Under the pieces are notes generated by a model that had not been told where the DNA came from, ran no database searches, and was given only the letters and a program-made list of their open reading frames with translations. Positions 48,089-61,400 of a stretch of DNA of 64,000 bases are shown one piece after another (the stretch's first letter is position 1; each line of letters begins with the position of its first letter). The stretch covers positions 1 to 64,000 of the forward strand of contig NZ_JACBJQ010000026.1 in NCBI RefSeq assembly GCF_013404075.1, in the 5' to 3' direction. This stretch comes from Mycolicibacterium vinylchloridicum (lineage in GTDB: Bacteria > Actinomycetota > Actinomycetes > Mycobacteriales > Mycobacteriaceae). The position numbers and the translations under genes were made by a program.

Positions 48089-49918
48089 GTGTCGGTAGTA
48101 GAGGTGGAGGAGGCCCGCGCCCGCTGGCGCACCGCGGTGGCCGGCGTGCTGGCCAAGAGCAGCCGGAAAGATCCGGCGGATCTGCCCGCGCAACCCGAGT
48201 CGCTGCTGGACTCGCCCACCTACGAGGGCTTTCCGATCCGGCCGCTCTACACCACGCTCGATGCCCGGCCCGAACCGCCGCTGCCCGGCACCTGGCCGTT
48301 TGTCCGTGGTGCCGACGCACGTCGCGACGTCGTTGCCGGCTGGAAGGTCGCCGAGATCTTCGGCGCCGGCGGCTCCGTTGCCGATGGCAATGCCGCGGTG
48401 CTCGCCGCCCTCGGCGACGGGGTGAGCGCGCTGGTGCTGCGCGTCGGCGACACCGGCGTTGACCCTGCCGATCTGGACCGGCTGTTGGAAGGCGTCTATC
48501 TGGAGCTCGCGCCGGTGGTCCTCGACGCGGGGGCGCAGTTCGTCCCCGCCGCGGACGCGGTGCTCGCCCTGGTGGCGGGTGCCGACGATGCCCAGCGCGC
48601 GGGACTGTCGATCGATCTGGGCGCCGATCCGTTCACTGCGCCGCTGAGCGGCTTTGACGCTCCCTCCGTCGAGGACGTGACCCGGGTCGCCGGGAATCTG
48701 GCCGGCTCAGCAGGGGTGCGCGCCATCACCGTCGACGGTCCGGCATTCCACAACCGCGGCGCCAACGCGGCGTGGGAACTCGCCGGTGCGCTGGGTGCCG
48801 CCGTCGAGTACGTGCGGGCGCTGGTGGACGCGGGCATCGACGTCGCCGATGCGCTGCGCCAGATCAGCTTCCGCCTGGTGGCCGACGACGACCAGTTCAT
48901 GACGATCGCCAAATTCCGGGTGGCCCGCCAACTCTGGGCCCGGGTCGCCGACGTACTCGGCCAGCCCGATAGCGGGGCGGCGATCGTGCACGCGGTCACG
49001 TCACTGCCGATGATGACCCAGCGCGATCCGTGGGTGAACATGCTGCGCACTACACTGGCCGCATTCGGCGCCGGCGTGGGGGGAGCGGACACGGTGGCGG
49101 TGCTGCCGTTCGACGTGGCGATCCCGAGCGGATTCCCCGGCATCAGTGCCGGTTTCGCCCGGCGAATCGCGCGAAACACCCAGTTGTTGCTGCTCGAAGA
49201 GTCGCACATCGGCCGGGTGCTCGATCCCGCCGGCGGCTCTTGGTATGTCGAGGACCTCACCGAAAAGCTTGCCACGCAAGCCTGGTCGCATTTTCAGGAC
49301 GTCGAGTCCCGGGGCGGCTTCGTGGCGGCCCGCGACCACATCGCCGAGCAGATCGAAGCGGTGCGGGCGCGCCGGGCCGACGACATCGCCCACCGCCGCA
49401 CGGCGATCACGGGTGTGAACGAGTTCCCGAACCTGTCCGAAGCGCCGCTTCCGCACTTCGATTCGTCGGACACCGTGCGGCGCTACGCAGCCGGTTTCGA
49501 GGCGCTGCGCGACCGGTCCGACGCCTACCTCGAGCGCACCGGTTCACGCCCCTCGGTCCTGCTGCTGCCGCTGGGGCCGCTGGCCGAGAACAACATCCGG
49601 GCCACGTTCGCGGCCAACCTGCTGGCCTCCGGCGGCATCGAAGCGGTCAACCCCGGCACCGTCGACGCCGCCGGGACGGCCAAGGCCGTTGCCGACGCGA
49701 ACGCGACGGTCGCGGTGATCTGCGGCACCGATGCCCGCTACGGCACCGATGCCTCCGATGTGGTGGCCGCGGCACGCGCGGCCGGACTCGATCAGATATT
49801 GCTCGCCGGCCCGGAGAAAGCCGTCGACGGCGCCGCTTCCAGACCCGACGGCTACTTGACCGCGAAAATCGATGCGGTCGAAGCGCTTTCGTCCCTGCTC
49901 ACCCGATTGGGGGCCTGA
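48089..49918 (+). CDS. mutA: methylmalonyl-CoA mutase small subunit
   Basis: Non-catalytic subunit of the B12-dependent mutase that interconverts methylmalonyl-CoA and succinyl-CoA. The GTG at 48089 has AGGAG at six-base spacing; an ATG at 48038 would add 17 poorly conserved residues. The 609 residues have the TIM-barrel blocks ITVDGPAFHN and PMMTQRDPWVNMLR. The cobalamin motif DxHxxG of the large subunit is missing, as expected. mutB follows two bases after. Confidence 0.94.
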   Translation: MSVVEVEEARARWRTAVAGVLAKSSRKDPADLPAQPESLLDSPTYEGFPIRPLYTTLDARPEPPLPGTWPFVRGADARRDVVAGWKVAEIFGAGGSVADGNAAVLAALGDGVSALVLRVGDTGVDPADLDRLLEGVYLELAPVVLDAGAQFVPAADAVLALVAGADDAQRAGLSIDLGADPFTAPLSGFDAPSVEDVTRVAGNLAGSAGVRAITVDGPAFHNRGANAAWELAGALGAAVEYVRALVDAGIDVADALRQISFRLVADDDQFMTIAKFRVARQLWARVADVLGQPDSGAAIVHAVTSLPMMTQRDPWVNMLRTTLAAFGAGVGGADTVAVLPFDVAIPSGFPGISAGFARRIARNTQLLLLEESHIGRVLDPAGGSWYVEDLTEKLATQAWSHFQDVESRGGFVAARDHIAEQIEAVRARRADDIAHRRTAITGVNEFPNLSEAPLPHFDSSDTVRRYAAGFEALRDRSDAYLERTGSRPSVLLLPLGPLAENNIRATFAANLLASGGIEAVNPGTVDAAGTAKAVADANATVAVICGTDARYGTDASDVVAAARAAGLDQILLAGPEKAVDGAASRPDGYLTAKIDAVEALSSLLTRLGA

Positions 49919-49919
49919 C

Positions 49920-52171
<2,252 letters not shown>

Positions 52172-52172
<1 letters not shown>

Positions 52173-53155
52173 TGTCAGCCGACGTCGAGGTTCTGGCCGA
52201 GGCGATCCGCGCCGGTGATCGTGCGGCTCTGTCGCGCGCGATCACCCTGGTCGAGTCGACGCGCGCCGATCATCGCGATCAGGCCCAGCGCCTGCTGCTG
52301 GAGTTGATGCCCGACGCGGGGAAGGCCGTGCATATCGGTATCACCGGGGTGCCCGGGGTGGGGAAGTCGACCACGATCGAGGCGCTCGGCATGTACCTCA
52401 TCGAGCAGGGCCACCGGGTCGCGGTGCTGGCCGTCGACCCGTCGTCGACCCGCACCGGCGGCTCGATCCTGGGCGACAAGACCCGGATGGCGAAGCTTGC
52501 CGTGCATCCGTGCGCCTACATCCGCCCGTCGCCGACGTCGGGAACCCTTGGCGGCGTGGCAAAGGCGACCAGGGAGACGATCGTGCTCGCCGAGGCCGCC
52601 GGGTTCGACGTGATCCTGGTGGAAACCGTCGGCGTCGGGCAGTCCGAAGTCACGGTGTCCAACATGGTGGACACCTTCGTTTTCCTCACCCTCGCCCGCA
52701 CCGGAGATCAGCTTCAGGGCATCAAGAAAGGGGTGCTGGAGCTCGCCGACATCGTGGTGGTCAACAAGGCCGATGGTGCCCATCTCACCGAAGCCAAGGC
52801 GTGCGCACGGGAGCTGTCAGCGGCGATCAGACTGATCTATCCGCGTGAAACTCTCTGGCGTCCACCAGTTTTGACGATGAGTGCGATAGAGGGCACCGGA
52901 CTGGCCGAGCTGTGGGACACAGTGCTACGGCATCGTGACGTGTTGACCAAGGCCGGCGAGTTCGAGGCTCGCCGTCGCACACAACAAGTCGAGTGGACGT
53001 GGTCGATGGTGCGCGACGCCGTATTGGACCGCGTGCTGAGCCACCCGGGCGTCCGCGCCCAGCGCGCGGAGATCGAACGTCAGGTTCGCGACGGTGAGCT
53101 GACCCCCGCGCTGGCCGCTCAGCGAATCCTGCAGGTGGCCGAACAGTCAACCTGA
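52172..53155 (+). CDS. meaB: MeaB-type GTPase chaperone of methylmalonyl-CoA mutase
   Basis: A 327-residue G3E-family GTPase that loads and protects the B12 cofactor of the mutase. It has the P-loop GITGVPGVGKSTTIE, DPSSTRTGGSILGDKTRM, ETVGVGQSE and NKADG motifs. The start overlaps the mutB stop (TGATG), so the three genes form one operon. The mazEF4 toxin-antitoxin pair that separates mutB and this gene in M. tuberculosis is absent. Confidence 0.96.
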
Positions 53156-53215
53156 CGGCCCGCGTGTCAAGTTAACGTTTTGGCAACAATTAGCTGCAGA
53201 TGTGCTTAGACCCGT

Positions 53216-53228
53216 TAAATTCCCATTT
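53216..53228 (+). promoter_or_regulatory. -10 element for the lipL-like gene
   Basis: TAAATT at 53216-53221 is a strong -10 match ending seven bases before the GTG at 53229, supporting that start and a leaderless mRNA. The 73-base gap after meaB is AT-rich. Confidence 0.45.
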
Positions 53229-54497
53229 GTGACTCAGGCGATGCGCGAGCGCGACACTCTGCCCCAAGGGCTGCAGGGTGCCGCCGACCCGAACTTCGCC
53301 TGCGCGCTGCGAAGCTTCGCGGCGATGTTCCCGCATCCGCGCTTCGGCGGCGGTGCGCTGGCGGTCTACCTCGATGGCAAGCCCGTGGTCGACGTCTGGG
53401 CCGGCTGGTCGGACCGCAGGGGACGCCAGCGCTGGTCCGCGGACACCGGTGCCATGGTGTTCTCGGCGACCAAGGGTGTGGCCTCCACGGTGATCCACCG
53501 ACTCGTGGACCGCGGCCTGATCGACTACGACGCGCCGGTGGCCGAGTATTGGCCGGAGTTCGGCGCCAATGGCAAGGCGGCGATCACCGTCCGCGACGTG
53601 ATGCACCACCGCGCGGGTCTTGCGCATCTGCGCGGCGTGCGCACGCGCGACCTGCTCGATCACCTGGTCATGGAGGAGCGGCTCGCGGCCGCACCGGTCG
53701 GCCGGTACTTCGGTAAGCCCGCGTATCACGCGCTCACCTACGGCTGGCTGCTGTCCGGCCTGGCCCGTTCGGTCACCGGGCTGGGGATGCGAGAGCTGAT
53801 CCGTACCGAGGTCGCCGAGCCGCTGAACACCGACGGGATCCACCTGGGCCGGCCGCCGGCTGGTGCGCCGACGCGGGCCGCCAGCATCATCGGGCCCCAG
53901 CGCAACATCCCGAATCCGATCTTCAACACCATCGCGCCCCGCATCGCGGCGTTCGAGGTGTCCGCGATCTTCGGCTCCATGTACTTCCCCGGCATGCGGT
54001 CGACGGTCCAGGGCGCCATGCCGCTGCTGGACAGCGAGCTGCCGTCGGCCAATGGTGTGGCCACCGCACGCGGTCTGGCCCGTATGTACGGCGCGATCGC
54101 CAATGGTGGCGAAATCGACGGCCGGCGTTACCTGTCCGCGGAGCTGGTCGCCGGGCTCACTGGTCGGCGCGATCTGACCCGGGACCGCAACCTGGTCATG
54201 CCGCTCGGCTTCCACCTCGGCTATCACTCGTTGCCGATCCCGGGCCTGTTGCCGGGCTTCGGGCATGTGGGGCTGGGTGGTTCGCTGGGCTGGGCGATTC
54301 CGGAGGCGGGATTGTCGTTCAGTTTCATCCATAACCGGTTGCTGACCCCCTTCGTGGTTGCGGATCAAGCCGGATTCGTCGCCACCGCGGCATTGATCCG
54401 GCGGGGCGCCGCGGCGGCCCGCAAGCACGGTTTCGAGCCCGTGACCGAGTTCGGTGCCCCGTTCGGGCCGCTGCCGGCCGGGGTCGTCGCGGGATAG
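53229..54497 (+). CDS. lipL: serine esterase/beta-lactamase-fold protein (LipL-like)
   Basis: A 422-residue class C beta-lactamase-family esterase. The nucleophile motif SxxK is SATKG in MVFSATKGVAS, the Tyr motif is YGW in ALTYGWLLSG, and a C-terminal HVGLGG matches the HxG element. There is no signal peptide. In M. tuberculosis the gene at this place (Rv1497, lipL) encodes a lipase/esterase. It is the last gene before the AT-rich gap and lipid locus. Confidence 0.9.
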   Translation: MTQAMRERDTLPQGLQGAADPNFACALRSFAAMFPHPRFGGGALAVYLDGKPVVDVWAGWSDRRGRQRWSADTGAMVFSATKGVASTVIHRLVDRGLIDYDAPVAEYWPEFGANGKAAITVRDVMHHRAGLAHLRGVRTRDLLDHLVMEERLAAAPVGRYFGKPAYHALTYGWLLSGLARSVTGLGMRELIRTEVAEPLNTDGIHLGRPPAGAPTRAASIIGPQRNIPNPIFNTIAPRIAAFEVSAIFGSMYFPGMRSTVQGAMPLLDSELPSANGVATARGLARMYGAIANGGEIDGRRYLSAELVAGLTGRRDLTRDRNLVMPLGFHLGYHSLPIPGLLPGFGHVGLGGSLGWAIPEAGLSFSFIHNRLLTPFVVADQAGFVATAALIRRGAAAARKHGFEPVTEFGAPFGPLPAGVVAG

Positions 54498-55478
54498 CTG
54501 GCTCACCCCGCCGCTGGGCGTGTTGCCTGTTCGCGGTGCCCCGGGCAGCCACGGCTGACCTCGCCATATGCGATGACGACGACCTCCAGCAAACTTTCAC
54601 AGCGGGTTCACAAGGCGTCGCTAAAGGGGTGATAAATGTCACCGGGTGTCGTCTGAACCATCCCGAAGTTCACCGCCGATGGAAAGTTCGCCAAATATCG
54701 ACGAATAGCCGGTCATTTATCCTGTCGCGTTTGCTGACCCACGGTGAGAAATATGGGGGAACCGGTAATCGATATGTCCGTATCATCCGGAATGTGGTCT
54801 GGATCACGTTTACCGCGCTTCGGATACAGAAATCTCAGCCTACTCTCAGGTTAGTAGCCATCTCCTGTGGGAGGAGACAATAGTAGCTGTTCACAGGGTT
54901 ATCCGATGCTGAGGTGTGATAGCGGAAACTCTCAGGATGGCATCGTAATGCGGGTGTGAATGGTGTGCGTGCGAGGCTCTATTTGACACTATTCAATGAC
55001 TGGGGCTGTGCAATTTTTGACAGTGAGCCGAGGTAATTGGGTGGGTTCATTACCGTTATTTGCTATGACCGCATTGATACCAATTTGTGTCGGAATTGCG
55101 ATAGTAAACACCCTGCAACTTCCTCCTCGTCGCCGCGAACGGGTCATCAGATGCCGTCCGGACGGCTCCCGCGGCGGTCCTGTCTTGATAAAGACGCTGG
55201 TAGAGACGTTTTTATCGCTACATCTCAGGAGTGTAACGACGATCGCAGCGGGAACCGCCACCGGATCCGCAGCTATCGGTCACGCGGTTGACCGGGGACG
55301 ACGTTAGGGCCAAAGGTCACATTGCCCAATCCCTAATCGAAAACATCAAACATTTCTCGCGGTCTTAACGAAAAACGGCTAAGCTACCCAGCACATTGGC
55401 AACTTCGACTTCGTAGCTACCTCTGCATGGTCGGGACGGGTTGCCTTGCCCAGGTCAAGAAGTGAGGTGTGAGCGGAC
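54498..55478. other. AT-richer intergenic region of about 1 kb
   Basis: This 981-base gap separates the conserved core from the lipid locus. Counted 60-base lines give 42-55% G+C, far below the surrounding genes. Short ORFs exist, but their third codon positions are not G/C-rich. One at 54996-55307 encodes a hydrophobic N-terminus and cannot be fully excluded. A small hairpin lies at 54861-54877. Near the PKS there is TAAGCT (55380-55385) as a candidate -10, the palindrome GTAGCTAC (55413-55420), and AGCTACC repeated 35 bases apart. It is probably a long regulatory region, possibly bound by Lsr2. Confidence 0.6.
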
Positions 55479-58400
55479 GTGCGTCAGACATCTGTCACCC
55501 CCATCGCCGTCGTCGGCATGGCTTGCCGACTGCCCGGTGGTATCGACTCGCCCCACAAGTTGTGGGAGGCGTTGCTCGAGGGCGCTGATCTGGTCACTGA
55601 GATTCCCGCCGACCGCTGGGACGCCGACGACCTCTACGACCCCGAGCCCGGCGTACCCGGCCGGTCGGTGTCGAAATGGGGTGCCTTCATCGACGACGTC
55701 ACCGGGTTCGACCCCGATTTCTTCGGGATCAACGAGCGCGAGGCCACCGCGATGGACCCGCAGCACCGGGTGCTGTTGGAGACCTGCTGGGAAGCCACCG
55801 AACAGGCCGGCTTCACGCCGTCCTCGCTGTCCGGAACATCGACCGGTGTGTTCATCGGCATGTCGCATGACGACTATGCGATGGTCACCAGCGACGCCGG
55901 CGCGTTCGATCAGGCCTACGCCTTCACCGGGGCGCCGTTCAGCATGGCGTCGGGTCGCATCTCGCACGCCCTCGGTTTGACCGGCCCGGCGGTCACGATG
56001 GACACCGCCTGCTCGTCGAGCATGGTCGCGGTGCACCAGGCCTGCCGCAGCCTGCATGACGGCGAAAGCGACATGGCGCTGGCGGGCGGCGTGATGTTGA
56101 TGCTCGACAAACGCCTCTACGCCTCGTCCTCGGGGCAGGGCATGCTGTCGCCGACCGGACGCTGCCACGCCTTCGACGTCGCCGCCGACGGCTTCGTCCG
56201 CGCCGAGGGCTGCGGGATCGTCGTTCTCAAGCGCCTCGACGACGCCCAGCGCGACGGCGACCGGGTCCTGGCCGTCATCAAGAGCACCGCGTCCAACCAG
56301 GACGGCCGCACCGAGAACATCCTGACCCCGTCCCGCGACGCGCAGGTTTCGGTGTTCCAGTCCGCACTTGCCGCCGCCGGCGTCGACCCCGACACCGTCG
56401 GCATGGTCGAGGCGCACGGCACCGGCACTCCGGTCGGCGACACGATCGAGTTCAACAGCGTCTCGACCGTCTACGGCCACGCCGGCCCGACCGCCCTCAC
56501 CTCGGTCAAGAGCAACTTCGGCCACGCCGAGTCGGCGGCGGGTGTCCTGGGCCTGATGAAGGCCGTCCTCGCGGTGCACCACGGAGTCATTCCCCAGAAC
56601 CTGCACTTCAACCGGCTGTCCGATAAGAACGCCAAGGTCAAGACCGGGATGTTCGTCCCGACCGAGAACATCCCGTGGCCCAAGCAGGACGGCCCGCGCC
56701 GCGCGGGCGTCTCGTCCTACGGCATGTCGGGCACCAACGTGCACGCGATCCTGGAGCAGGCCCCCGACGCCCCGGTGGTCGTCGACGCCGGCCAGGCCGA
56801 GCGCGCCGCCAAGGAGCTGTTGCTCTTCCCGGTGTGCTCCACCTCCGTCGAAGAACTCCGCAACACCGCGGCGAACCTGGCCGAGTGGGTCGCGGGCGCC
56901 GGTGACGACCTGTCGCTGTCGGATTTGGGCTACACCCTGAGCCGCCGGCGTGGGCACCGCCCGTTGCGTACCGCGGTCATCGCCGAGGACCGCGCCTCGC
57001 TGATCGAGCAACTGCGCGCGGTCGCCGAGGGCGACGAGCCGTACCAGCCCGCCGTCGGTCACGACGATCGCGGACCGGTCTGGATCTTCTCCGGGCAGGG
57101 ATCGCAGTGGGCTTCGATGGGCACCGAGCTGCTGGCCACCGAGCCGGTGTTCGCCGCCACGGTCGCCGAGATCGAGCCACTGATCGCCGCCGAATCCGAC
57201 TTCTCGGTCACCGAGGCGATGACCGCCGCGGAGACCGTCGAGGGTATCCACCGGGTCCAGCCGACCATCTTCGCCGTCCAGGTCGCGATGGCCGCCACGA
57301 TGCGGTCCTACGGGGTCGCGCCCGGCGCAGTGATCGGCCACTCGCTCGGTGAGGTCGCCGCGGCCGTCGTTTCCGGTGCGCTGTCGCTGGAGGACGGTGT
57401 CAAGGTCATCTGCCGACGCTCGCTGCTGTGCCTGCGGCTGGCCGGCGGGGGAGCGATGGCGTCGGTCGAGATGCCCGCCCAGCAGGTCCGCGAAGAGCTC
57501 GAGCAGCAGGGCATCGAGGACGTGGTCGTCGCCGTCGTCGCGTCGCCCAAGTCGACCGTGATCGGCGGCGCCACCGACACCGTCCGCAAGATCGTCGCCG
57601 GCTGGGAGGCCCGCGAGATCATGGCCCGCGAGGTGAACGTCGACGTGGCGTCGCACTCACCGCAGGTCGATCCGATCCTCGACGAGCTCGCTGAGATGCT
57701 GTCCGACATCACGCCGATGGCACCCGAGGTGCCGTACTACTCGGCGACGTCGTTCGATCCGCGTGAGCAGCCGTACTGCGATGCCGACTACTGGGTGGAC
57801 AACCTGCGCCACACGGTCCGGTTCTCGGCAGCCGTGCAGACCGCACTGGAGGACGGCTTCCGGGTGTTCGGCGAGCTGGCCCCGCACCCGCTGCTGATCC
57901 GCGCCATCGATCAGACCGCCGGCACGCTGGACATCAGCGTCGCTGCCCTGGCCGGCATGCGCCGCGCCCAGGAAGTCCCCAACGGCCTCGGCGATTTCCT
58001 CGGCGCCCTGTACTCGGCCGGCGCGCAGGTGGACTTCTCGGTTCTGTACCCGGTCGGCCGGCTGGTCGACGCCCCACTGCCCACCTGGACGCACCGCAGC
58101 CTGATCCTGATCGCCGACGGTGTCGACCAGGCCCGCGGCGCTCACCTGGTGGCGGCCCACCCGCTGTTGGGCTCGCACGTCCGGCTGCTCGAAGAGCCCG
58201 AGCGGCACGCCTGGGCCGCCGAGGTCGGTACCGCCGCGCACCCGTGGCTGATCGATCACCAGATCAACAACGTCGCGGCGCTGCCCGGCGCGGCGTATTG
58301 CGAAATGGCGCTGGCCGCTGCGCGCACCGTCTTCGGTGACGACGCCGAGGTCCGCGACGTCACGTTCGACGCGATGCTGCTACTCAAGGACGAGACCCCG

Positions 58401-61400
58401 GTCAGCGCCGTGGCCTCCGCCGGAGCATCGGGCGCCCTGGACTTCGTCGTCGAGACCGACACCGACGGTGAGCGGGAACGCCGCGCCGGCGCGGTCCTGT
58501 GCGCCGCCGCCGACGACGACCGGCCCCGCGCGTACGACATGGACGCGCTGCGTGACGCGCATCCCGACCGCGCCGACGGCGAGGGCGTCCGGAAGTGGTT
58601 CGACGGCCGCGGTGTTCAGTTCGGCCCGGCGTTCACCGCACTGGTCGCCGTCAACGCCGCCGGCGAGAACGCCGACACCGTGTTGGCCGAGATCGGCCTG
58701 CCGTCCTCGATCCGCAACCAGCAGACCTCGTACGGCGTGCACCCGGCACTGCTGGACGCCTGCTTCCAGTCGGTCGCGGCCCATCCGGGTGTGCAGGCCT
58801 CCGGCACCGGCGGCCTGCTGTTGCCGCTGGGTGTGGACCGCCTGCGCGTACACGGCGCGACCCGCAACGCCCGCTACTGCCTGACCCGGATCACCTCACT
58901 CGACGGCTCTTCGGTCCAGGCCGACATCGACCTGGTCGACGACTACGGCACCGTTCTGTTCACCGTCGAGGGTCTGCGGATGGGCACCGGGATGTCCGAG
59001 GACCACGAGGGCGACCGTGTGCTCAACGAGCGGCTGCTCGGTATCGAGTGGCGCCAGCATCAGGTCGCCGAGATCACCCATGCGGTTGCCGCGACCTGGC
59101 TGGTGGTCAGCACCTCGGACGCCGCCGACCTGCTGGCCTCGGCACTCACCGACGCACTCAAGCTCAACGACGCCGACGTCACCACGATGTCGTGGCCCCA
59201 GCAGGCCGACCACGCCGGCAACGCCGAGCGCCTGAAGTCCTACTTCGCCGAGGGCGGGTTCGCCAACGTCGTCGTGGTGTCCCCGGCCCGCGCCGCCGGC
59301 TGCCCCGAAGAGCAGCTGCCGCACCGCGGCGGTGAGCACGTACGCCACCTCGTCCGCATCGCCCGCGAGCTGGCCGACACCGCCGGCGAGGCCCCGCGCC
59401 TCTACGTCATCACCCGCAACGCCCAGACCGTTCTGGCCGATGACCGGCCGAACCTGGAGCAGGCCGGCCTTCGCGGTCTGCTGCGGGTGGTCGGTGCCGA
59501 GTACCCGCAGCTGCGGCCCAGCCAGATCGACGTCGACGACAACGTCGACGCCAAGCTGCTGGCCCGCGTCTTGCTGAGCGGCTCCGAAGAAGACGAGACC
59601 GCCTTCCGCGGCGGCGCGTGGTACACCGCCCACCTCTACCCGAGCCCGCTGCGGCCGGACGAGCGCTACACCACGGTCGTCGACCATTCCCGCGATGGCA
59701 TGCGCCTGGAGATCCGTACCCCGGGTGATATGCAGACGCTGGAACTGGCCGCGTTCGACCGCATCCCGCCGGGACCGGGCCAGATCGAGGTCGCGGTCAC
59801 CGCGTCCAGCCTCAACTTCGCCGACGTCCTGCTGGCGTTCGGCCGCTACCCGAGTTTCGAGGGGCTGCACCCGCAGCTCGGCATCGACTTCGCCGGCGTG
59901 GTCACCGCGGTCGGACCGCAGGTCACCTCGCACCGGGTGGGCGACCACGTGGGCGGCATGTCGCCAAACGGCTGCTGGGGCACGTTCGTGACGTGCGACG
60001 CCGACGTGGCAGTGACGCTGCCCTCGGGTCTGCGTGACGACCAGGCCGCGGCGGTGTCCACCGCTTCGGCGACGGCCTGGCACAGCCTGCACGACCTGGC
60101 CAAGATCTCCTCCGGTGACAAGGTGCTGATCCACTCCGCCACCGGCGGTGTGGGCCAGGCCGCGATCGCGATCGCGCGTGCCGCCGGCGCCGAGATCTAC
60201 GCCACCGCCGGTACCGAGGAGCGCCGCGACGTCCTGCGCGGCATGGGCATCACCCACGTCTACGACTCCCGCAGCGCCGCCTTCGCCGAACAGATCCGCA
60301 AGGACACCGACGGCTACGGCGTGGACATCGTGCTGAACTCGCTGACCGGCGCCTCCCAGAAGGCCGGCGTCGACCTGCTGGCCTTCGGCGGTCGGTTCGT
60401 CGAGATCGGTAAGAAGGACATCTACGGCGACACCCGCCTCGGGCTGTTCCCGTTCCGGCGCAACCTCTCCTTCTACGGTGTCGACCTGGCCCTGATGGCC
60501 ACCACGCACCCCGAGCAGATCCGCGAACTGCTGACCACCGTCTACCGGCTGACCGCCGACGGCGTACTGCCGCAGCCGGAGACCACGCACTACCCGCTGG
60601 CCGACGCCGCCACCGCCATCCGCGTGATGGGTGCGGCCGAGCACACCGGCAAGCTGCTGCTGTCGGTGCCGAAGGTGGGCCACAGCAGTGTCGTCGTACC
60701 GCCGGAACAGGCCAAGGTCTTCCGCCGGGACGGCTCGTACATCATCACCGGTGGTCTCGGCGGGCTGGGCTTGTTCCTCGCGTCGAAGATGGCCGCGGCC
60801 GGCTGCGGCCGGATCGTGCTGAACTCGCGGTCGGAGCCCAAGGCCGAGGCGCTGGCCGAGATCGCCCGCATGCGGGCCGCCGGCACCGAGGTCGAGGTTG
60901 TCAGCGGCGACATCGCGCTGTCGGAGACCGTCGACCGCCTGGTCACGGTGGCCACCGCCACCGGCCTGGCCGTGCGCGGTGTCCTGCACGCCGCCGCCGT
61001 CGTCGAGGACGCCATCCTGACCAACATCAGCGACGAACTGATCGACCGGGACTGGGCTCCGAAGGTCTACGGCGCCTGGCACCTGCACCGGGCCACCACG
61101 GCACAGCCGCTGGACTGGTTCTGCTCGTTCTCCTCGGCGGCCGCCCTGATGGGCTCGCCGGGCCAGGGTGCCTACGCTGCGGCCAACAGCTGGCTGGACG
61201 GGTTCACCCACTGGCGCCGGTCCCAGGGACTGCCGGCCACCGCGATCGCGTGGGCGGCGTGGGACGAGATCGGCGCGGGCAAGCACCTCGCCGCCACCGG
61301 CGACACCGCGATGATCAGCCCGGACGAGGGTGCGCATGCCTTCGAGGCGCTGCTGCGCCACGATCGCGCCTACAGCGGCTATGCACCGATCATCGGGACG

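Noticed and set aside
54536..54883. 115-codon ORF in the AT-rich gap
   Set aside because: No ribosome-binding site, no third-position G/C bias and no motif.
54989..55307. Overlapping ORFs on both strands in the AT-rich gap (minus 54989-55261, plus 54996-55307)
   Set aside because: Codon usage is unlike any real gene here. The plus frame has a hydrophobic N-terminus, so I mention it in the gap entry, but there is no supporting start signal.
58250..58300. Possible inactive DH domain because the motif reads HxxxN instead of HxxxG
   Set aside because: The catalytic His, the Pro at +9 and the later Asp are present, and as I recall this variant is normal in mycobacterial Mas-like synthases, so loss of activity is not supported.
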